From Paucimonas sp. (GTDB taxonomy: Bacteria > Pseudomonadota > Gammaproteobacteria > Burkholderiales > Burkholderiaceae_D), in the NCBI GenBank assembly GCA_028292545.1, contig JAQGMC010000043.1, forward strand, positions 1 through 35,515: 35,515 nt of DNA. The letters are read 5' to 3'. Both the position numbers and the translations under genes were made by a program. Each line of letters opens with the position of its first letter. Position 1 is the first letter of the stretch. Shown piece after piece: positions 16,057-25,412 of the stretch. Below the pieces are notes generated by a model, which had not been told where the DNA came from, ran no database searches, and was given only the letters and a program-made list of their open reading frames with translations.

Positions 16057-17141
16057 CTCTGGCTCCGCGCGGCGATTGCTTCGAGCATGCGCGCCGATAC
16101 GCGGCTCCACGCAAATTCATCCACCAACGCGAGGAACCGGTCCTTGCGCGACTCGCGCAGCCCTGCCTGTGACACCAGCGCCTCCACCGCCTTCGCGATT
16201 GAATCCGGACTGGTGCTCTCGGCCATCCAGGCGGTGTCGCGCGTCGCCCCGAGATAGGCTGAGGTGACTACCGGTATGCCACTGGCCCCACTCTCCAGCA
16301 CCGGATAATGCGGCGCCCCATGCTGCCCGATCGCTGGTGCAATCATCACGTCCAGGCTGCGGTAGAACATTGCCAGCTCCGCGTCGTTTGCCGGCACCAC
16401 CACTTCGCAGGCGGGGTGGCTCCACCCGGGCGGGGCCTGGTAGGCGATGCGCAAGCGGTAGCGCCGGTCACGGGCATACAGGGCTTCGAAGGCCCGCACC
16501 GCGTAAATGGTGCCTTTCTCCACTTGCACGCGACCGATGCAGCCCAGCACGATCTCATCCGCATTTTCCAGGTCGCGCGCCCGTGCGCCGGGATGGAACA
16601 GGGACAGGTCCAGGCCCGGCGGCACGGCATCCCCGGCGCGCAGGTTGCGGTAGCGGCAATAGAGCGGCGCATTGACGATGCGCTGCAGCGGCAGGTGATA
16701 GGACATTGCGGCCAGCGCGGCGGTGAAGAAAGCCTTGGCCCGGCTCTCGCGGCGCATCAGGTACAGCTCCGGCTCATAAGCCTGGATGTAATAGGTTTTG
16801 CGCGCGCCGGGCGCGTTCGCCAGGGCCACTGGCCAGGCAGTCAGGGAATGGTTGGCGAGGATGACGTCATACTCGCGCCCCACCTGGCGCAGGCCGCGGA
16901 ACAAGGCCACCAGGTTGCGCACGCCGCCGTAGCGCTGCGCAGCCGGCATCGATGGCAGCACCCGCCCGTGCGGCGTACACCAGAGGATGCCGGCCGCTGT
17001 CGGGAAATAAGGATGGCCGCTGCTGGTCGGGCACAAGAACCGGACTTCATGCCCGGCCCGTATCCACTCATTGGCAAGCTGCGACAGCACCCGGTTCCCG
17101 CCGGCGCGGCCGAAACCCAGTATCGGAATCAGTATTTTCAT
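16053..17141 (-). CDS. GT4-type glycosyltransferase
   Basis: A 362-residue GT-B glycosyltransferase. The start [21 protein letters not shown] is typical of GT4. The middle contains LANHSLTAWPVALANAPGA and YYIQAYEPELYLMRRESRAK; the donor domain has VLGCIGRVQVEKGTIYAVRAF, MFYRSLDVMIAPAIGQHG and HYPVLESGASGIPVVTSA, where the family glutamate is kept. Cytoplasmic, acting on the growing lipid-linked repeat unit. The ATG at 17141 is in a 4-base ATGA overlap with the flippase gene and follows a GGAGAAGG site; the longer open frame to 17441 lies inside the flippase gene and is not used. Sugar specificity unknown. Confidence 0.88.
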   Translation of the reverse strand: MKILIPILGFGRAGGNRVLSQLANEWIRAGHEVRFLCPTSSGHPYFPTAAGILWCTPHGRVLPSMPAAQRYGGVRNLVALFRGLRQVGREYDVILANHSLTAWPVALANAPGARKTYYIQAYEPELYLMRRESRAKAFFTAALAAMSYHLPLQRIVNAPLYCRYRNLRAGDAVPPGLDLSLFHPGARARDLENADEIVLGCIGRVQVEKGTIYAVRAFEALYARDRRYRLRIAYQAPPGWSHPACEVVVPANDAELAMFYRSLDVMIAPAIGQHGAPHYPVLESGASGIPVVTSAYLGATRDTAWMAESTSPDSIAKAVEALVSQAGLRESRKDRFLALVDEFAWSRVSARMLEAIAARSQR

Positions 17142-18445
17142 TTGCCTTCTCCCTCCCGCAACAGCCTGGCCGGCGCCGGGCGCGGCGCGGCGCGCCCCAT
17201 GTTCTGCAGCTCCGTGCCGATGAGGAACATCATGGCGATCCAGTAGAGGGCGCAGTTGCAGGCATAGGCCATGGTGACCCCGCGCAAGCCTTCGAGCTGG
17301 GTCAGCCACAAGGTCAGCAGCACGAAGGAGGCGTTGAACACGATCTCGGTAACCACGAAGGTGGCGGTCATGGCGCGCCCGAGCATCACGAAGGCCAGCA
17401 CCCAGGCGCCCAGCTTGAGCACGTCGCCCACCATCTGCCATGCAAACAATTGCCGCATCGGCTGGAATTCAGCGGTGAACAGGTTCTGGATGATGAAATC
17501 GCGCAGCAGGAAAATGGTCGAGGCGCACAGGATCAACAAGGGCAGCACCAGCCAGTAAAGGCGCGAGATTTCGGTGCGCAGTTCACGCGCCTGGGTCAGC
17601 TCCGCCAGGCGTGGCAGGTAGTACAGGGAAAGCGTGGTGGTCACCAGGGAGGTGTACAGCTCGCTGATTTTCCACATCGCCTGCCAATGGCCGGCGCCTT
17701 CGACGCCGAACCTGGCCGACAGTATCGATCGGACCGCAATGTAGGTGGCCGGCCCTGCCAGGGCAGTGGTCAGGCCCATCAGCCCGAATCCGCCCAGCTG
17801 GCGCATGACCTGTCGCTGCGGCATGCCGAAAAAAAAGCGCGACTTGAACCAGCCGCGTCGCGACAGCAGCCAGGCGGTGCAGGCGAGAGAAATGGCAGGC
17901 GTGATGACAAAGGCCAGGAGCGCGCCCTGCAAGCCGTACAGTGCGGCCAGTGTGCCCGTGACGGCGACAGCCGCAATGCTTCCCAGCACGCTGGAGGCGA
18001 CATAGACGCCGACTTCCTTTTTGCCATTCGCCACGCTCAGCAGCAGTATGTTGGCAGCCATGGCCGGCATGGCCAGGCCGGCCCACACGAAGGCCTGCGA
18101 AGCTTCCTGCCTTTGCAGCAGCCATGCCGAAAGCGTGGGTCCGGCCAGCATCAACACCAGGCCGGCCGCGAGCGACGCCAGCCCGGCCAGGGCAAAGGCA
18201 GTCTTCCATACCCGGTGCTGATCGCATTCGTCTGCGGCATGATGCGCAGTCTGCTGCACCACCCCGTTGGCAAACACCCCGCCCGACAGGTTGAGCACGA
18301 GCGACACCGCATTCTGGAATTGCCCGATTACCGCGTAGCCGGCCGGCCCTACATATACGGCGAGCAGCTTGTTGAGCACGAGCGCGCTGCCAAGCCGCGC
18401 CGCCACCGCAATCGAGTTAAGCAAGGCCGTACGATAGAGGTTCAT
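17138..18445 (-). CDS. wzx: Wzx-type lipid-linked repeat-unit flippase
   Basis: A 435-residue polytopic membrane protein of the MOP/MATE-like superfamily, with about twelve hydrophobic segments. The opening ([55 protein letters not shown]) is the pattern of the WzxE-like O-antigen translocases. It would move undecaprenyl-diphosphate-linked repeat units to the periplasmic side for the EpsG/Wzy-like polymerase two genes downstream. The ATG at 18445 overlaps the end of the aminotransferase gene by 29 bases and has GGAGAAGAAG upstream. A longer reading to 18487 is less likely because it lacks the hydrophobic start. Confidence 0.9.
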   Translation of the reverse strand: MNLYRTALLNSIAVAARLGSALVLNKLLAVYVGPAGYAVIGQFQNAVSLVLNLSGGVFANGVVQQTAHHAADECDQHRVWKTAFALAGLASLAAGLVLMLAGPTLSAWLLQRQEASQAFVWAGLAMPAMAANILLLSVANGKKEVGVYVASSVLGSIAAVAVTGTLAALYGLQGALLAFVITPAISLACTAWLLSRRGWFKSRFFFGMPQRQVMRQLGGFGLMGLTTALAGPATYIAVRSILSARFGVEGAGHWQAMWKISELYTSLVTTTLSLYYLPRLAELTQARELRTEISRLYWLVLPLLILCASTIFLLRDFIIQNLFTAEFQPMRQLFAWQMVGDVLKLGAWVLAFVMLGRAMTATFVVTEIVFNASFVLLTLWLTQLEGLRGVTMAYACNCALYWIAMMFLIGTELQNMGRAAPRPAPARLLREGEGK

Positions 18446-19568
18446 TGTTCTTCTTCTCCAGCAGCCGGCGGCAGGCTTCAATGACACGATCCACTTGCTC
18501 GTCCCGCATCCCGGGGAACAAGGGCAGGCTCAGCACCTCGCGATGGAGGCGTTCAGACAGCGGCAAGTCGCCTTCCACCAGTCCGCGATCGGCATAGGCC
18601 TGTTGCAGGTGAGGCGGTATCGGATAGTGGATCAGGCTGGCTATGCCGGCCGCGGCAAGCTGCTGCTGAAGCCGGTCGCGCGCGGCGCTGCGCACCACGA
18701 ACAGATGCCAGGCATGGCCGGCCCATGAATGCGTGACTGGAAGCACAAGGCCGCAGTCCTGCAAGCCGTCCAGGTAGCGCTGGGCAATCGCTTCGCGTTG
18801 TCGGTTCCAGCGCTCCACATGCGGCAGCTTCACCCGCAGCGCGGCTGCCTGCAACGGGTCCAGGCGACTGTTCATGCCGCGCACTTCATTGACGTATTTC
18901 TGGCGCGACCCATAGTTGCGCAACATGCGCAGGCGTTGTGCCAGGCCGGAATCGTTGGTTGTGATGGCGCCGCCGTCGCCGTAGGCGCCCAGGTTCTTGC
19001 CCGGATAAAAGCTCCACGCCACGGCATTGCCATGGCTGCCGATGCGCTTGCCCTTGTAGCGCGCGCCGTGTGCCTGGGCGGCGTCCTCCAGCACGAACAG
19101 GCGATGCCTGGCCGCCACCGCCAGGATCGGGTCCAGGTCGGCGCTCTGGCCGTACAGGTGCACGGGAAGGATGCCACGGGTGCGCGGCGTGATCGCGGCC
19201 TCGATGCGTGTGACATCCATGCCGTAGCCATCGGGCTCGGGCTCGACCGGAACCGGCACGGCGCCGCAGGCGCTCACCGCAAGCCAGGTGGCGATATACG
19301 TGTTGGCCGGGACAATCACTTCGTCGCCCGCAACGACCCCCAAGGCGAGCAGGGACAGTTGCAGGGCATCCAGGCCGCTGGCCACGCCAACCGCATGGCG
19401 CGCGCCGCACCAGGCCGCGTACTCGGATTCGAAGGCTTCCAGTTCCTCGCCCAGGATGTACCAGCCGGAGGCCAGCACCCGGTGCATCGCCTGGTCTATT
19501 TCCTGGCGCAACTCGATGTATTGCAGGCCAGGATCGGAGAACGGCACTGCCGCTGCCAGTTGCGTCAT
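18417..19568 (-). CDS. fdtB: DegT/DnrJ/EryC1 sugar aminotransferase (FdtB/QdtB-like)
   Basis: A 383-residue PLP enzyme that aminates a nucleotide-linked keto sugar. The PLP lysine is Lys191 in [17 protein letters not shown]; the cofactor-binding [14 protein letters not shown], the substrate loop [14 protein letters not shown] and [20 protein letters not shown] are clear. The [10 protein letters not shown] and KYVNEVRG forms fit the 3-aminotransferases FdtB/QdtB, which convert dTDP-3-keto-6-deoxyhexose to the 3-amino sugar, and the FdtD-like ketoisomerase two genes upstream supplies that substrate. Whether the product is Fuc3N or Qui3N depends on the ketoisomerase and cannot be told here. The ATG at 19568 overlaps the previous stop by four bases, with GGGAG five bases before it. 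Confidence 0.9.
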   Translation of the reverse strand: MTQLAAAVPFSDPGLQYIELRQEIDQAMHRVLASGWYILGEELEAFESEYAAWCGARHAVGVASGLDALQLSLLALGVVAGDEVIVPANTYIATWLAVSACGAVPVPVEPEPDGYGMDVTRIEAAITPRTRGILPVHLYGQSADLDPILAVAARHRLFVLEDAAQAHGARYKGKRIGSHGNAVAWSFYPGKNLGAYGDGGAITTNDSGLAQRLRMLRNYGSRQKYVNEVRGMNSRLDPLQAAALRVKLPHVERWNRQREAIAQRYLDGLQDCGLVLPVTHSWAGHAWHLFVVRSAARDRLQQQLAAAGIASLIHYPIPPHLQQAYADRGLVEGDLPLSERLHREVLSLPLFPGMRDEQVDRVIEACRRLLEKKNNEPLSYGLA

Positions 19569-20533
19569 GCCAGCTCCCAGGCGTAGAAGTCGTGGACCAC
19601 GCCGCGCGCGCCGAAGCCCTCCTTCTGATGCACCAGGCCCTCGTTCAGGACCCGCCCACCGTCCTCGCATGAAGTACCAAAACTGAAGCGCGGACGGTCC
19701 GCGAAGACGCCATTGATCAGTTCAACCAGCACGACGTCGAGCGCTCCCACACGCCGACCAGCCGGGCTGGAAGCGGCGTACTGGGTGTGGACGATATTGC
19801 CGTAGTCATAGACCAGGGTGCTGGCCAGCAGCTCGTCAGCCGGGTTGAAGCCGCCGAACAGGCGTATGCGGCCGGGAAAGCGTTCCCGCAGCAGCCGGAT
19901 CTCGTCCACGCTGTGCACCGGCTTGGCCTCGTGCCGGGACAGCGCATTGCACATCATGGCGTGGAACTCGGCCACGAAGTCGCCTTCGCGCACGGTGACG
20001 CCAGCGCGCCGTCCCCGCGACAAGCCTTTTCGCCTGAAGGCCGGGCGTCCTTTCATTTCGACTACGCTGCCCAGGTCCCTGCGCACCAGCGTCGCTTTCA
20101 TCAGGAACAGGGCGTACAAGTCTTCATCAGCCGGCATGCGGTGATAAGCGTGGGGTATCGCCTTGTAGACCAGCCGCGTTGCCCCGGCCTTTCGGTAATG
20201 CTGCGCAAGCATGCGGAAAATTTCCAGCACTTCGGCTGCGTACAATCCCGGGCCAAACAGCAGCCCGCCGAAAGTCAGCCCGGCATGGCTTGTGACCTGG
20301 TTTCCCTCGCGGTTCGCCGGGAAGGCAGCCACCGGCTCGCCGCAGCGCGTGACCAGCACAGAGCAATCGTCAAAGCGATCGGCGTGGTATTCCATATAGT
20401 CACGAAAGTGCAGGAAGTTTCCGTTGCGCGAGCCGGCCACCACGCCATCCCATGCACTCTTCAGGTCTGCGCGATAAGGCAGTATCGCGAGCCTGTCGGC
20501 CTCTACATCCACCGGCCGTGCGATCACATGCAT
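19565..20533 (-). CDS. FemAB/GNAT-like acyltransferase
   Basis: A 322-residue protein with the double GNAT fold of the FemAB-like acyltransferases. Seen are [23 protein letters not shown], the [10 protein letters not shown] stretch and [29 protein letters not shown]; the second half has [53 protein letters not shown] and FSFGTS near the end. The family transfers amino acids or acyl groups. It lies inside the aminosugar pathway (ketoisomerase/acetyltransferase upstream, aminotransferase downstream), which suggests that it acylates the amino group of the sugar or decorates the repeat unit. The start at 20533 overlaps the upstream gene by 10 bases, with GGGAG seven bases before it. Confidence 0.78.
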   Translation of the reverse strand: MHVIARPVDVEADRLAILPYRADLKSAWDGVVAGSRNGNFLHFRDYMEYHADRFDDCSVLVTRCGEPVAAFPANREGNQVTSHAGLTFGGLLFGPGLYAAEVLEIFRMLAQHYRKAGATRLVYKAIPHAYHRMPADEDLYALFLMKATLVRRDLGSVVEMKGRPAFRRKGLSRGRRAGVTVREGDFVAEFHAMMCNALSRHEAKPVHSVDEIRLLRERFPGRIRLFGGFNPADELLASTLVYDYGNIVHTQYAASSPAGRRVGALDVVLVELINGVFADRPRFSFGTSCEDGGRVLNEGLVHQKEGFGARGVVHDFYAWELA

Positions 20534-21513
20534 GGCGGCACTCCCGAGCGCAGGTCGCACCGCGGTACTGCCGGGGTCGCAGCCTTCAGCGCAAGGAATT
20601 CCTTATAGTCCCGTATGTAATCCGCCTCCTCGTAAAACTCGGAGGCAAATGCAGCCAGCACTGCATTGCTGGTGTACTTGTACTGGATGGCCCAGGTCAT
20701 GGCGGGGACGTAAAGGCCGATCTCGGGGCGGTCGAGCACAAACTCCTGGCGGTTGTTGCCATCGTCGGCTACGACGGCAATGCTGCCTGCCACGCATACC
20801 AGGAACTGGTGACAGCGCCGGTGCGCATGCTCACCACGCAACTCGGCGTCCGGAACCCCGAGCACCAGGAAATAGCGCTTTGGAACGAAGGGCACGCTGC
20901 GCCCGAACTCACCCACGGTCAGGTTTCCCCTGACGTCGATGATGTAGGGCAGGCGGTGCAGCGTGACGCCCTCGACCTCGGACTGGACGACCCCGACGTC
21001 GTCGGGCTGCGCACCCCAGCCGGCATTTGCACCGGCAGCGGACCCGGTGACAGCGTCGACATAGCCGACGATGCGCGCCGGGTTGCCGGCGACGATGGCA
21101 TTGGGCGGCACCGAGCGCGTCAGGAAGGCGCCGGCTGCAACCACCGCCCTCTCGCCTATCGTCACGCCATGCAGGATGGTGGCGCCGGCCCCGATCGATA
21201 CGCCATCGCGGCACACCGTCACATGCCCGCGGTTGGGCGGGCCGGCGCCAACCGAGCCGCGCTTGTCGGGAAAGGTTACGTTCGGGCCCACCTGCACGCC
21301 ATTGCCCAGTTCAGTGCCGTTGCACAGGCAGGATCCGGGTCCGATGACGACATCGTTCCCCAGGATGACTTGCTCTTCGAGATAGCTGTGCGCGCAGAGG
21401 CGGCAGTTATTGCCGACCACTGCGCCGTCCTGCACGGTCGCAAAGGCATCCACCCGGGTGCCGGCGCCAAGGCGTGGGCTCCAGACCTGGGCGCGCGGAT
21501 CGATGTGGGTCAT
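20524..21513 (-). CDS. fdtD: Bifunctional N-acetyltransferase / dTDP-sugar 3,4-ketoisomerase (FdtD/WxcM-like)
   Basis: A 329-residue fusion. Residues 1 to about 155 are a left-handed beta-helix acetyltransferase with hexapeptide repeats ([63 protein letters not shown]). Residues about 185-315 are a WxcM/FdtA-type cupin with [16 protein letters not shown], the active-site stretch [15 protein letters not shown], and YIRDYKEFL at its end. In Shewanella FdtD this same order gives acetyltransferase first, ketoisomerase second. The cupin would convert dTDP-4-keto-6-deoxyglucose to the 3-keto isomer, FdtB would aminate it and the first domain would acetylate the amine. Fuc3NAc and Qui3NAc are both possible end products. 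The ATG overlaps the epimerase stop by four bases; GGAG is six bases upstream. Confidence 0.9.
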   Translation of the reverse strand: MTHIDPRAQVWSPRLGAGTRVDAFATVQDGAVVGNNCRLCAHSYLEEQVILGNDVVIGPGSCLCNGTELGNGVQVGPNVTFPDKRGSVGAGPPNRGHVTVCRDGVSIGAGATILHGVTIGERAVVAAGAFLTRSVPPNAIVAGNPARIVGYVDAVTGSAAGANAGWGAQPDDVGVVQSEVEGVTLHRLPYIIDVRGNLTVGEFGRSVPFVPKRYFLVLGVPDAELRGEHAHRRCHQFLVCVAGSIAVVADDGNNRQEFVLDRPEIGLYVPAMTWAIQYKYTSNAVLAAFASEFYEEADYIRDYKEFLALKAATPAVPRCDLRSGVPPCM

Positions 21514-22607
21514 GTCAGGCTCCGAGGGTGAAGTGAGGTCGCCGGCTGTGCTTTGTGCAGGCGGACATTGCGTGCCAGGTACCAGGGCATGGTGCTGTCC
21601 AGTCCCTGGCGCAAAGTGTGCGAAGGCTGATAGCCGAGCATCCGTCGCGACTTGGCCAGGTCGGCGTGGGAATGGCGTACGTCGCCGCTGCGAAGCGGCC
21701 GGAATTCCGGCGCAAGCTCGTAGTGCACATCGTGTTGCGCCAGCACCTCGCGCAACATCAGGAACAAAGCATTGAGTGTGGTGTTGTCGCCGACGGCGAC
21801 GTTATAGACCTGGTCCCACGCGGCGGCCGGGGCCAGTGTCGCCAGCAAGTTGGCCTGGACTGCATTCTCGACGTAGGAAAAATCGCGGCTGGTCTCGCCG
21901 TCGCCGTTGATCGCAATCCTGCGGCCGGCGGCCATGGCTGCAATCCAGCGTGGTATCACTGCCGCATAGGCGCCCTGCGGGTCCTGGCGTTTGCCAAACA
22001 CGTTGAAGTAGCGCAGCCCGACCGTTTTGAGGCCGTAGCAGGTGGCGAACACGGACGCGTAGGTTTCGTTGAACGATTTGCTGGCCGCATACGGCGACAA
22101 GGGCTTGCCGACCTGGTCCTCGACCTTGGGCAGGCCGGGATGGTCGCCGTACACGGCGCTGGAGGCGGCATAAACGAAGGAATCGACCCGCGCATCGCGG
22201 GCAGCAACCAGCATGTTGAGGAAGCCGGTGACATTGTTTTCGTGCGTCGCCAGCGGATCTTCAAGCGAGCGCGGGACCGAACCCAGTGCCGCCTGGTGCA
22301 GCACGCACTGGACGGCGACCATGGCCTGCCGACAGTCCGCCGGTTCACGCAAGTCACCCTGCACGAGCCGGAAATTATTCCAGCGCCGGCTGCCGACGCT
22401 GTTTTTCACCTCGTCCAGGTTGGCTGCAAAGCCGGTGGAAAAATTATCCAGCCCGGTCACCCGCTGGTCGAGCAGCAGCAGGCTTTCCAGCAGGTTGGAG
22501 CCGATGAAGCCGGCACAGCCAGTCACCAGCCAGTGTCGCGGCCGGGCAAGCAGGCTCGCCCGCACCTCGTCAAGCCGATTGGGCGCGGATCGGGTAGACG
22601 CTCTCAT
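21510..22607 (-). CDS. wbpP: UDP-N-acetylhexosamine 4-epimerase (WbpP/TviC-like)
   Basis: A 365-residue short-chain dehydrogenase/reductase of the extended type. The NAD-binding motif is [11 protein letters not shown] (Gly30, Gly33, Gly36), followed by GLDNFSTG, the catalytic serine region ASSAVYGD and the YxxxK motif [27 protein letters not shown] and [24 protein letters not shown] are typical of UDP-GlcNAc/UDP-GalNAc 4-epimerases of the WbpP/TviC group. The N-terminal extension of about 25 residues before the Rossmann fold is also usual there. With the dehydrogenase encoded just upstream it would yield UDP-GalNAcA. The ATG at 22607 overlaps the previous stop by four bases but has no clear ribosome binding site, so coupling is likely. 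Confidence 0.9.
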   Translation of the reverse strand: MRASTRSAPNRLDEVRASLLARPRHWLVTGCAGFIGSNLLESLLLLDQRVTGLDNFSTGFAANLDEVKNSVGSRRWNNFRLVQGDLREPADCRQAMVAVQCVLHQAALGSVPRSLEDPLATHENNVTGFLNMLVAARDARVDSFVYAASSAVYGDHPGLPKVEDQVGKPLSPYAASKSFNETYASVFATCYGLKTVGLRYFNVFGKRQDPQGAYAAVIPRWIAAMAAGRRIAINGDGETSRDFSYVENAVQANLLATLAPAAAWDQVYNVAVGDNTTLNALFLMLREVLAQHDVHYELAPEFRPLRSGDVRHSHADLAKSRRMLGYQPSHTLRQGLDSTMPWYLARNVRLHKAQPATSLHPRSLT

Positions 22608-23911
22608 AAGCGCAGGTCCGCGCCATGGCGTGGCAATACGCATTTCACGTCAAACAATACATGCGATGCCTTGCCGAACTCCCGCACCCGGTTGGCGCCC
22701 AGCTCACGAAACTGGCGGTGCGAGACCGCCAGGATGATGGCGTCATACTTGCCCGGCACCGGCTGCTCGACCACATGGATGCCATACTCGCGCCTGGCAT
22801 CGTCGGCGTCGATCCAGGGGTCGTAGACGTCGACGTTCATGTTGTATTTGACCAGTTCACGAATGCTGTCGAAGACTTTCGAATTGCGCATGTCCGGACA
22901 GTTCTCCTTGAACGACAAGCCCATCACGAGCACGTTCGCGTTCTCCACCTGGATCCGGCTGTGGATCATCGCCTTCACCAGCTGGCCGACGATATAGCCA
23001 CCCATCCGGTCGTTGATGCGTCGCCCCGCCAGGATGACTTGCGGGTGGTAGCCCAGCGCCTCGGCCGCAAAGGTCAGGTAATAGGGGTCCACGCCGATGC
23101 AGTGGCCGCCCACCAGGCCGGGTCGGAACGGCATGAAATTCCACTTGGTGCCGGCGGCATCGAGCACTTCTTCGGTATCGAGGTCCATCTTGCGGAACAG
23201 GATGGCCAGCTCGTTCATCAGCGCCACGTTCAGGTCGCGCTGCGTGTTCTCGATCACCTTCGCTGCTTCCGCAACCTTGATCGACGACGCCCGATGGGTG
23301 CCGGCCGTGATGATGCTGGCGTACAGCGCATCGACGAAGCGCGCCGCCTCCGGCGTCGAGCCGGAGGTGATTTTCACGACTGAGGTCAGCCGGTGTTCCC
23401 GGTCGCCAGGATTGATGCGCTCAGGGCTGTAGCCCACCGAAAAATCGCGGTTGAAAACCAGGCCAGAGGATTTCTCCAGGACTGGCACGCAATGCTCCTC
23501 GGTCGCGCCGGGGTAGACGGTGGACTCGTAGATCACCACATCGCCTTTCTTGAGCACGCAGCCTATGGCCTCGGAGGCGCTGCTCAGGGCTGAAAGATCG
23601 GGCCGGTTGTGGGGGTCTACCGGTGTGGGCACCGTGACAATGTAGACCACGGCGTCGCGGATATCTTCCAGCCGGTCGGAAAAGGAAAGGCGGGCAACAG
23701 CGGCAAGTTCGCCAGGTTCGGTTTCACCAGTGCGGTCGATCCCCTCCCGCAACTGCGCAATGCGCCGGCCGTCGGTGTCGTACCCGGTGGTGGGGTAGCG
23801 CTTGCCGAATTCCAGTGCCAGCGGTAGCCCCACGTAGCCCAGCCCGACGACCGCAATACGCGTGTCCGTCGAAACGAACCTGCCTTTGATCTGTATGCGT
23901 TCGATGTCCAC
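22604..23911 (-). CDS. wbpO: UDP-N-acetylhexosamine 6-dehydrogenase (WbpO/TviB-like)
   Basis: A 435-residue NAD-dependent enzyme of the UDP-glucose/GDP-mannose dehydrogenase superfamily, oxidising C6 of UDP-GalNAc or UDP-GlcNAc to the uronic acid. The Rossmann motif [16 protein letters not shown] is near residue 23. The middle has [19 protein letters not shown] and [14 protein letters not shown]; the catalytic cysteine is Cys271 in [15 protein letters not shown]; the C-terminal domain has [19 protein letters not shown] and [17 protein letters not shown] and ENCPDMRN are typical of TviB/WbpO. No ATG is suitably placed, so the GTG at 23911 is the most likely start, 44 bases after the WecA-like gene; the ribosome binding site is weak. 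The open frame up to 24214 runs inside the previous gene and is rejected. Confidence 0.9.
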   Translation of the reverse strand: MDIERIQIKGRFVSTDTRIAVVGLGYVGLPLALEFGKRYPTTGYDTDGRRIAQLREGIDRTGETEPGELAAVARLSFSDRLEDIRDAVVYIVTVPTPVDPHNRPDLSALSSASEAIGCVLKKGDVVIYESTVYPGATEEHCVPVLEKSSGLVFNRDFSVGYSPERINPGDREHRLTSVVKITSGSTPEAARFVDALYASIITAGTHRASSIKVAEAAKVIENTQRDLNVALMNELAILFRKMDLDTEEVLDAAGTKWNFMPFRPGLVGGHCIGVDPYYLTFAAEALGYHPQVILAGRRINDRMGGYIVGQLVKAMIHSRIQVENANVLVMGLSFKENCPDMRNSKVFDSIRELVKYNMNVDVYDPWIDADDARREYGIHVVEQPVPGKYDAIILAVSHRQFRELGANRVREFGKASHVLFDVKCVLPRHGADLRL

Positions 23912-23955
23912 TCTAGGTCCGATCCGGTTGTTGATTCCAATGGGAAAACGCGGGT

Positions 23956-25113
23956 TCAGTGCTGCGGCAGCTTGCGCTCGGGCCGAAGGCCGAACAACAC
24001 GTCGGGACGCAGGCACCAGTGCCCGCGCACCAGGCGCGTATAGGCCGCAAGGTAGAGCAGTGCTTCCACGCCGATGATTGCCAGGGCATGCGTCGGGTTG
24101 CTGCCGGCCTCCAGGCTGGCCACTGCACCCGCGCCTACCGCGCAGCCCATGACCAGCGCGACGGCACTGTTGCGTAACCAGGTCTGGCCCTGCACGCGTG
24201 GCAGCTTCTGGCACAGCACCCGGCGATAAAGCAGCGTATGGAAGTGCAGCCGGTCTGGCAGCATGGAAGAGGTTTTGCGCACGGCGCGGCGACGATAGAT
24301 CGTGAACAGCACTTCAAGAACCGGGTAGAAGCAAATCGCCAGCACTTGCCACGTGCTCGCGTCGGGATTGCGTGCAACCGTGAGCACTGCCACCTGGGCC
24401 ACCCAGAAGCCGAGCAGGTAGGCGCCGCCGTCCCCCAGGAAAATCCGGCCCGACGGATAGTTGACCGTCATGAAGCCCAGCACGCCAGCCACGCCGACAA
24501 GCGCCAGTTGCGCCACCATCGCGTCGCCGAGCTGCCAGTTGAGCACCGCCAGCGCCGCAAGGATGATCGCGACCACCACGCCGGCCAGGCCGTTGAAGCC
24601 ATCGATGATGTTGATCGCATTGGTGACGCCTGCAACACAGACGGCGGTTACCAGGACGGTAACCGGAAAGAATCCCATCAGCTCATCCAGGAGCGGCACG
24701 TCCACGCGGGGCAGCCAGGCCTCGAGCAGGCTGCCGGCCAGAAGCGCACTGGCAAAGGCCGCGAGCAGGCGCACCCTGGGTGGTACCGATTTCGTCGTGT
24801 CTTCGACCAGCCCGGACAGGAACACCGGCGTCGCTGCTACCAGCATGACTGCAAGCGCGGTCGACAAACCGATTTGTCCTACCACTGCATTCCAGGAACC
24901 AGCGAAGGCAGCGGCGCCGGCAAGGCCAAAGAATACGGCGATCCCGCCCACGCGCGGGACCGGCACCATGTGCATTTTTTGCGTCGCCCGCAAATCATTG
25001 TCCATGGACATGGCGCCATGCCAGCGCCTGGTGAGCACGATCAGCAGGCTGCATACCCCGCTCACGATTGCCGCCTCCAGCATCAGGCCCTGCAACTCGA
25101 CAACACTGAGCAT
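23956..25113 (-). CDS. Undecaprenyl-phosphate sugar-1-phosphate transferase (WecA/WbpL-like)
   Basis: A 385-residue polytopic membrane protein of the MraY/WecA family, with about ten membrane segments. It starts the lipid-linked repeat unit by moving a sugar-1-phosphate (HexNAc-type) to undecaprenyl phosphate. Family motifs are MHMVPVPRVGGIAVF, LSGLVEDTTKSVPPRVRLLAAF, NAINIIDGFNGLAG, FLGDGGAYLLGFW and DRLHFHTLLYRR. The first aspartate motif reads ED rather than DD, a variant common in this beta-proteobacterial subgroup as I recall it. First gene of the operon. The ATG at 25113 and an adjacent GTG at 25116 both follow GGAGAACAG; ATG is chosen. The exact sugar is not predictable. Confidence 0.9.
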   Translation of the reverse strand: MLSVVELQGLMLEAAIVSGVCSLLIVLTRRWHGAMSMDNDLRATQKMHMVPVPRVGGIAVFFGLAGAAAFAGSWNAVVGQIGLSTALAVMLVAATPVFLSGLVEDTTKSVPPRVRLLAAFASALLAGSLLEAWLPRVDVPLLDELMGFFPVTVLVTAVCVAGVTNAINIIDGFNGLAGVVVAIILAALAVLNWQLGDAMVAQLALVGVAGVLGFMTVNYPSGRIFLGDGGAYLLGFWVAQVAVLTVARNPDASTWQVLAICFYPVLEVLFTIYRRRAVRKTSSMLPDRLHFHTLLYRRVLCQKLPRVQGQTWLRNSAVALVMGCAVGAGAVASLEAGSNPTHALAIIGVEALLYLAAYTRLVRGHWCLRPDVLFGLRPERKLPQH

Positions 25114-25363
25114 CACCTGTTCTCCATGTGAGTCCTCATGCGGGTTCGGGTGACACCGGAAGCGGTTGCACGGCAGCGCGATTCATGTCCGCCTTTGCCG
25201 CACCGCATAAGCGCCACCCGATGCAGCCACTATAAGGCGACAGCCCGTGCGCGATAAGTAGCGAAATTCGATGGATAAGGCGGTGGCTGCTGCTGTTCGC
25301 GTCAAGGATCTGATGCGACTAGCGGAGCACCCGCTGTGACGAGCAGCATGGAGCTGACGGACG
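25114..25363 (-). promoter_or_regulatory. Upstream region of the polysaccharide operon
   Basis: About 250 bases between the wzc terminator and the first operon gene with no supportable coding. Since a strong terminator ends wzc just upstream, the operon promoter should be here. On the minus strand a TATAGT hexamer (plus coordinates 25229-25234) is the best -10 candidate, about 115 bases before the start, but no good -35 is seen at 17 bases. The promoter is therefore a prediction from layout only. Confidence 0.35.
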
Positions 25364-25388
25364 AAAAAAAGGCCGGCAATGCCGGCCT
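25364..25388 (-). terminator. Intrinsic terminator after wzc
   Basis: On the minus strand an 8-bp stem AGGCCGGC / GCCGGCCT with a 3-base loop runs directly into seven T residues (plus-strand A-tract 25364-25370). It starts 24 bases after the wzc stop. This is the best intrinsic terminator in the window and separates wzc from the 13-gene operon. Confidence 0.9.
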
Positions 25389-25412
25389 GGCGAACAAGCA
25401 GCGACCCAGGCG

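Noticed and set aside
16952..18484. 510-codon plus-strand frame across the flippase gene
   Set aside because: Antisense to Wzx; the translation is Gln/His/Gly-rich low complexity.
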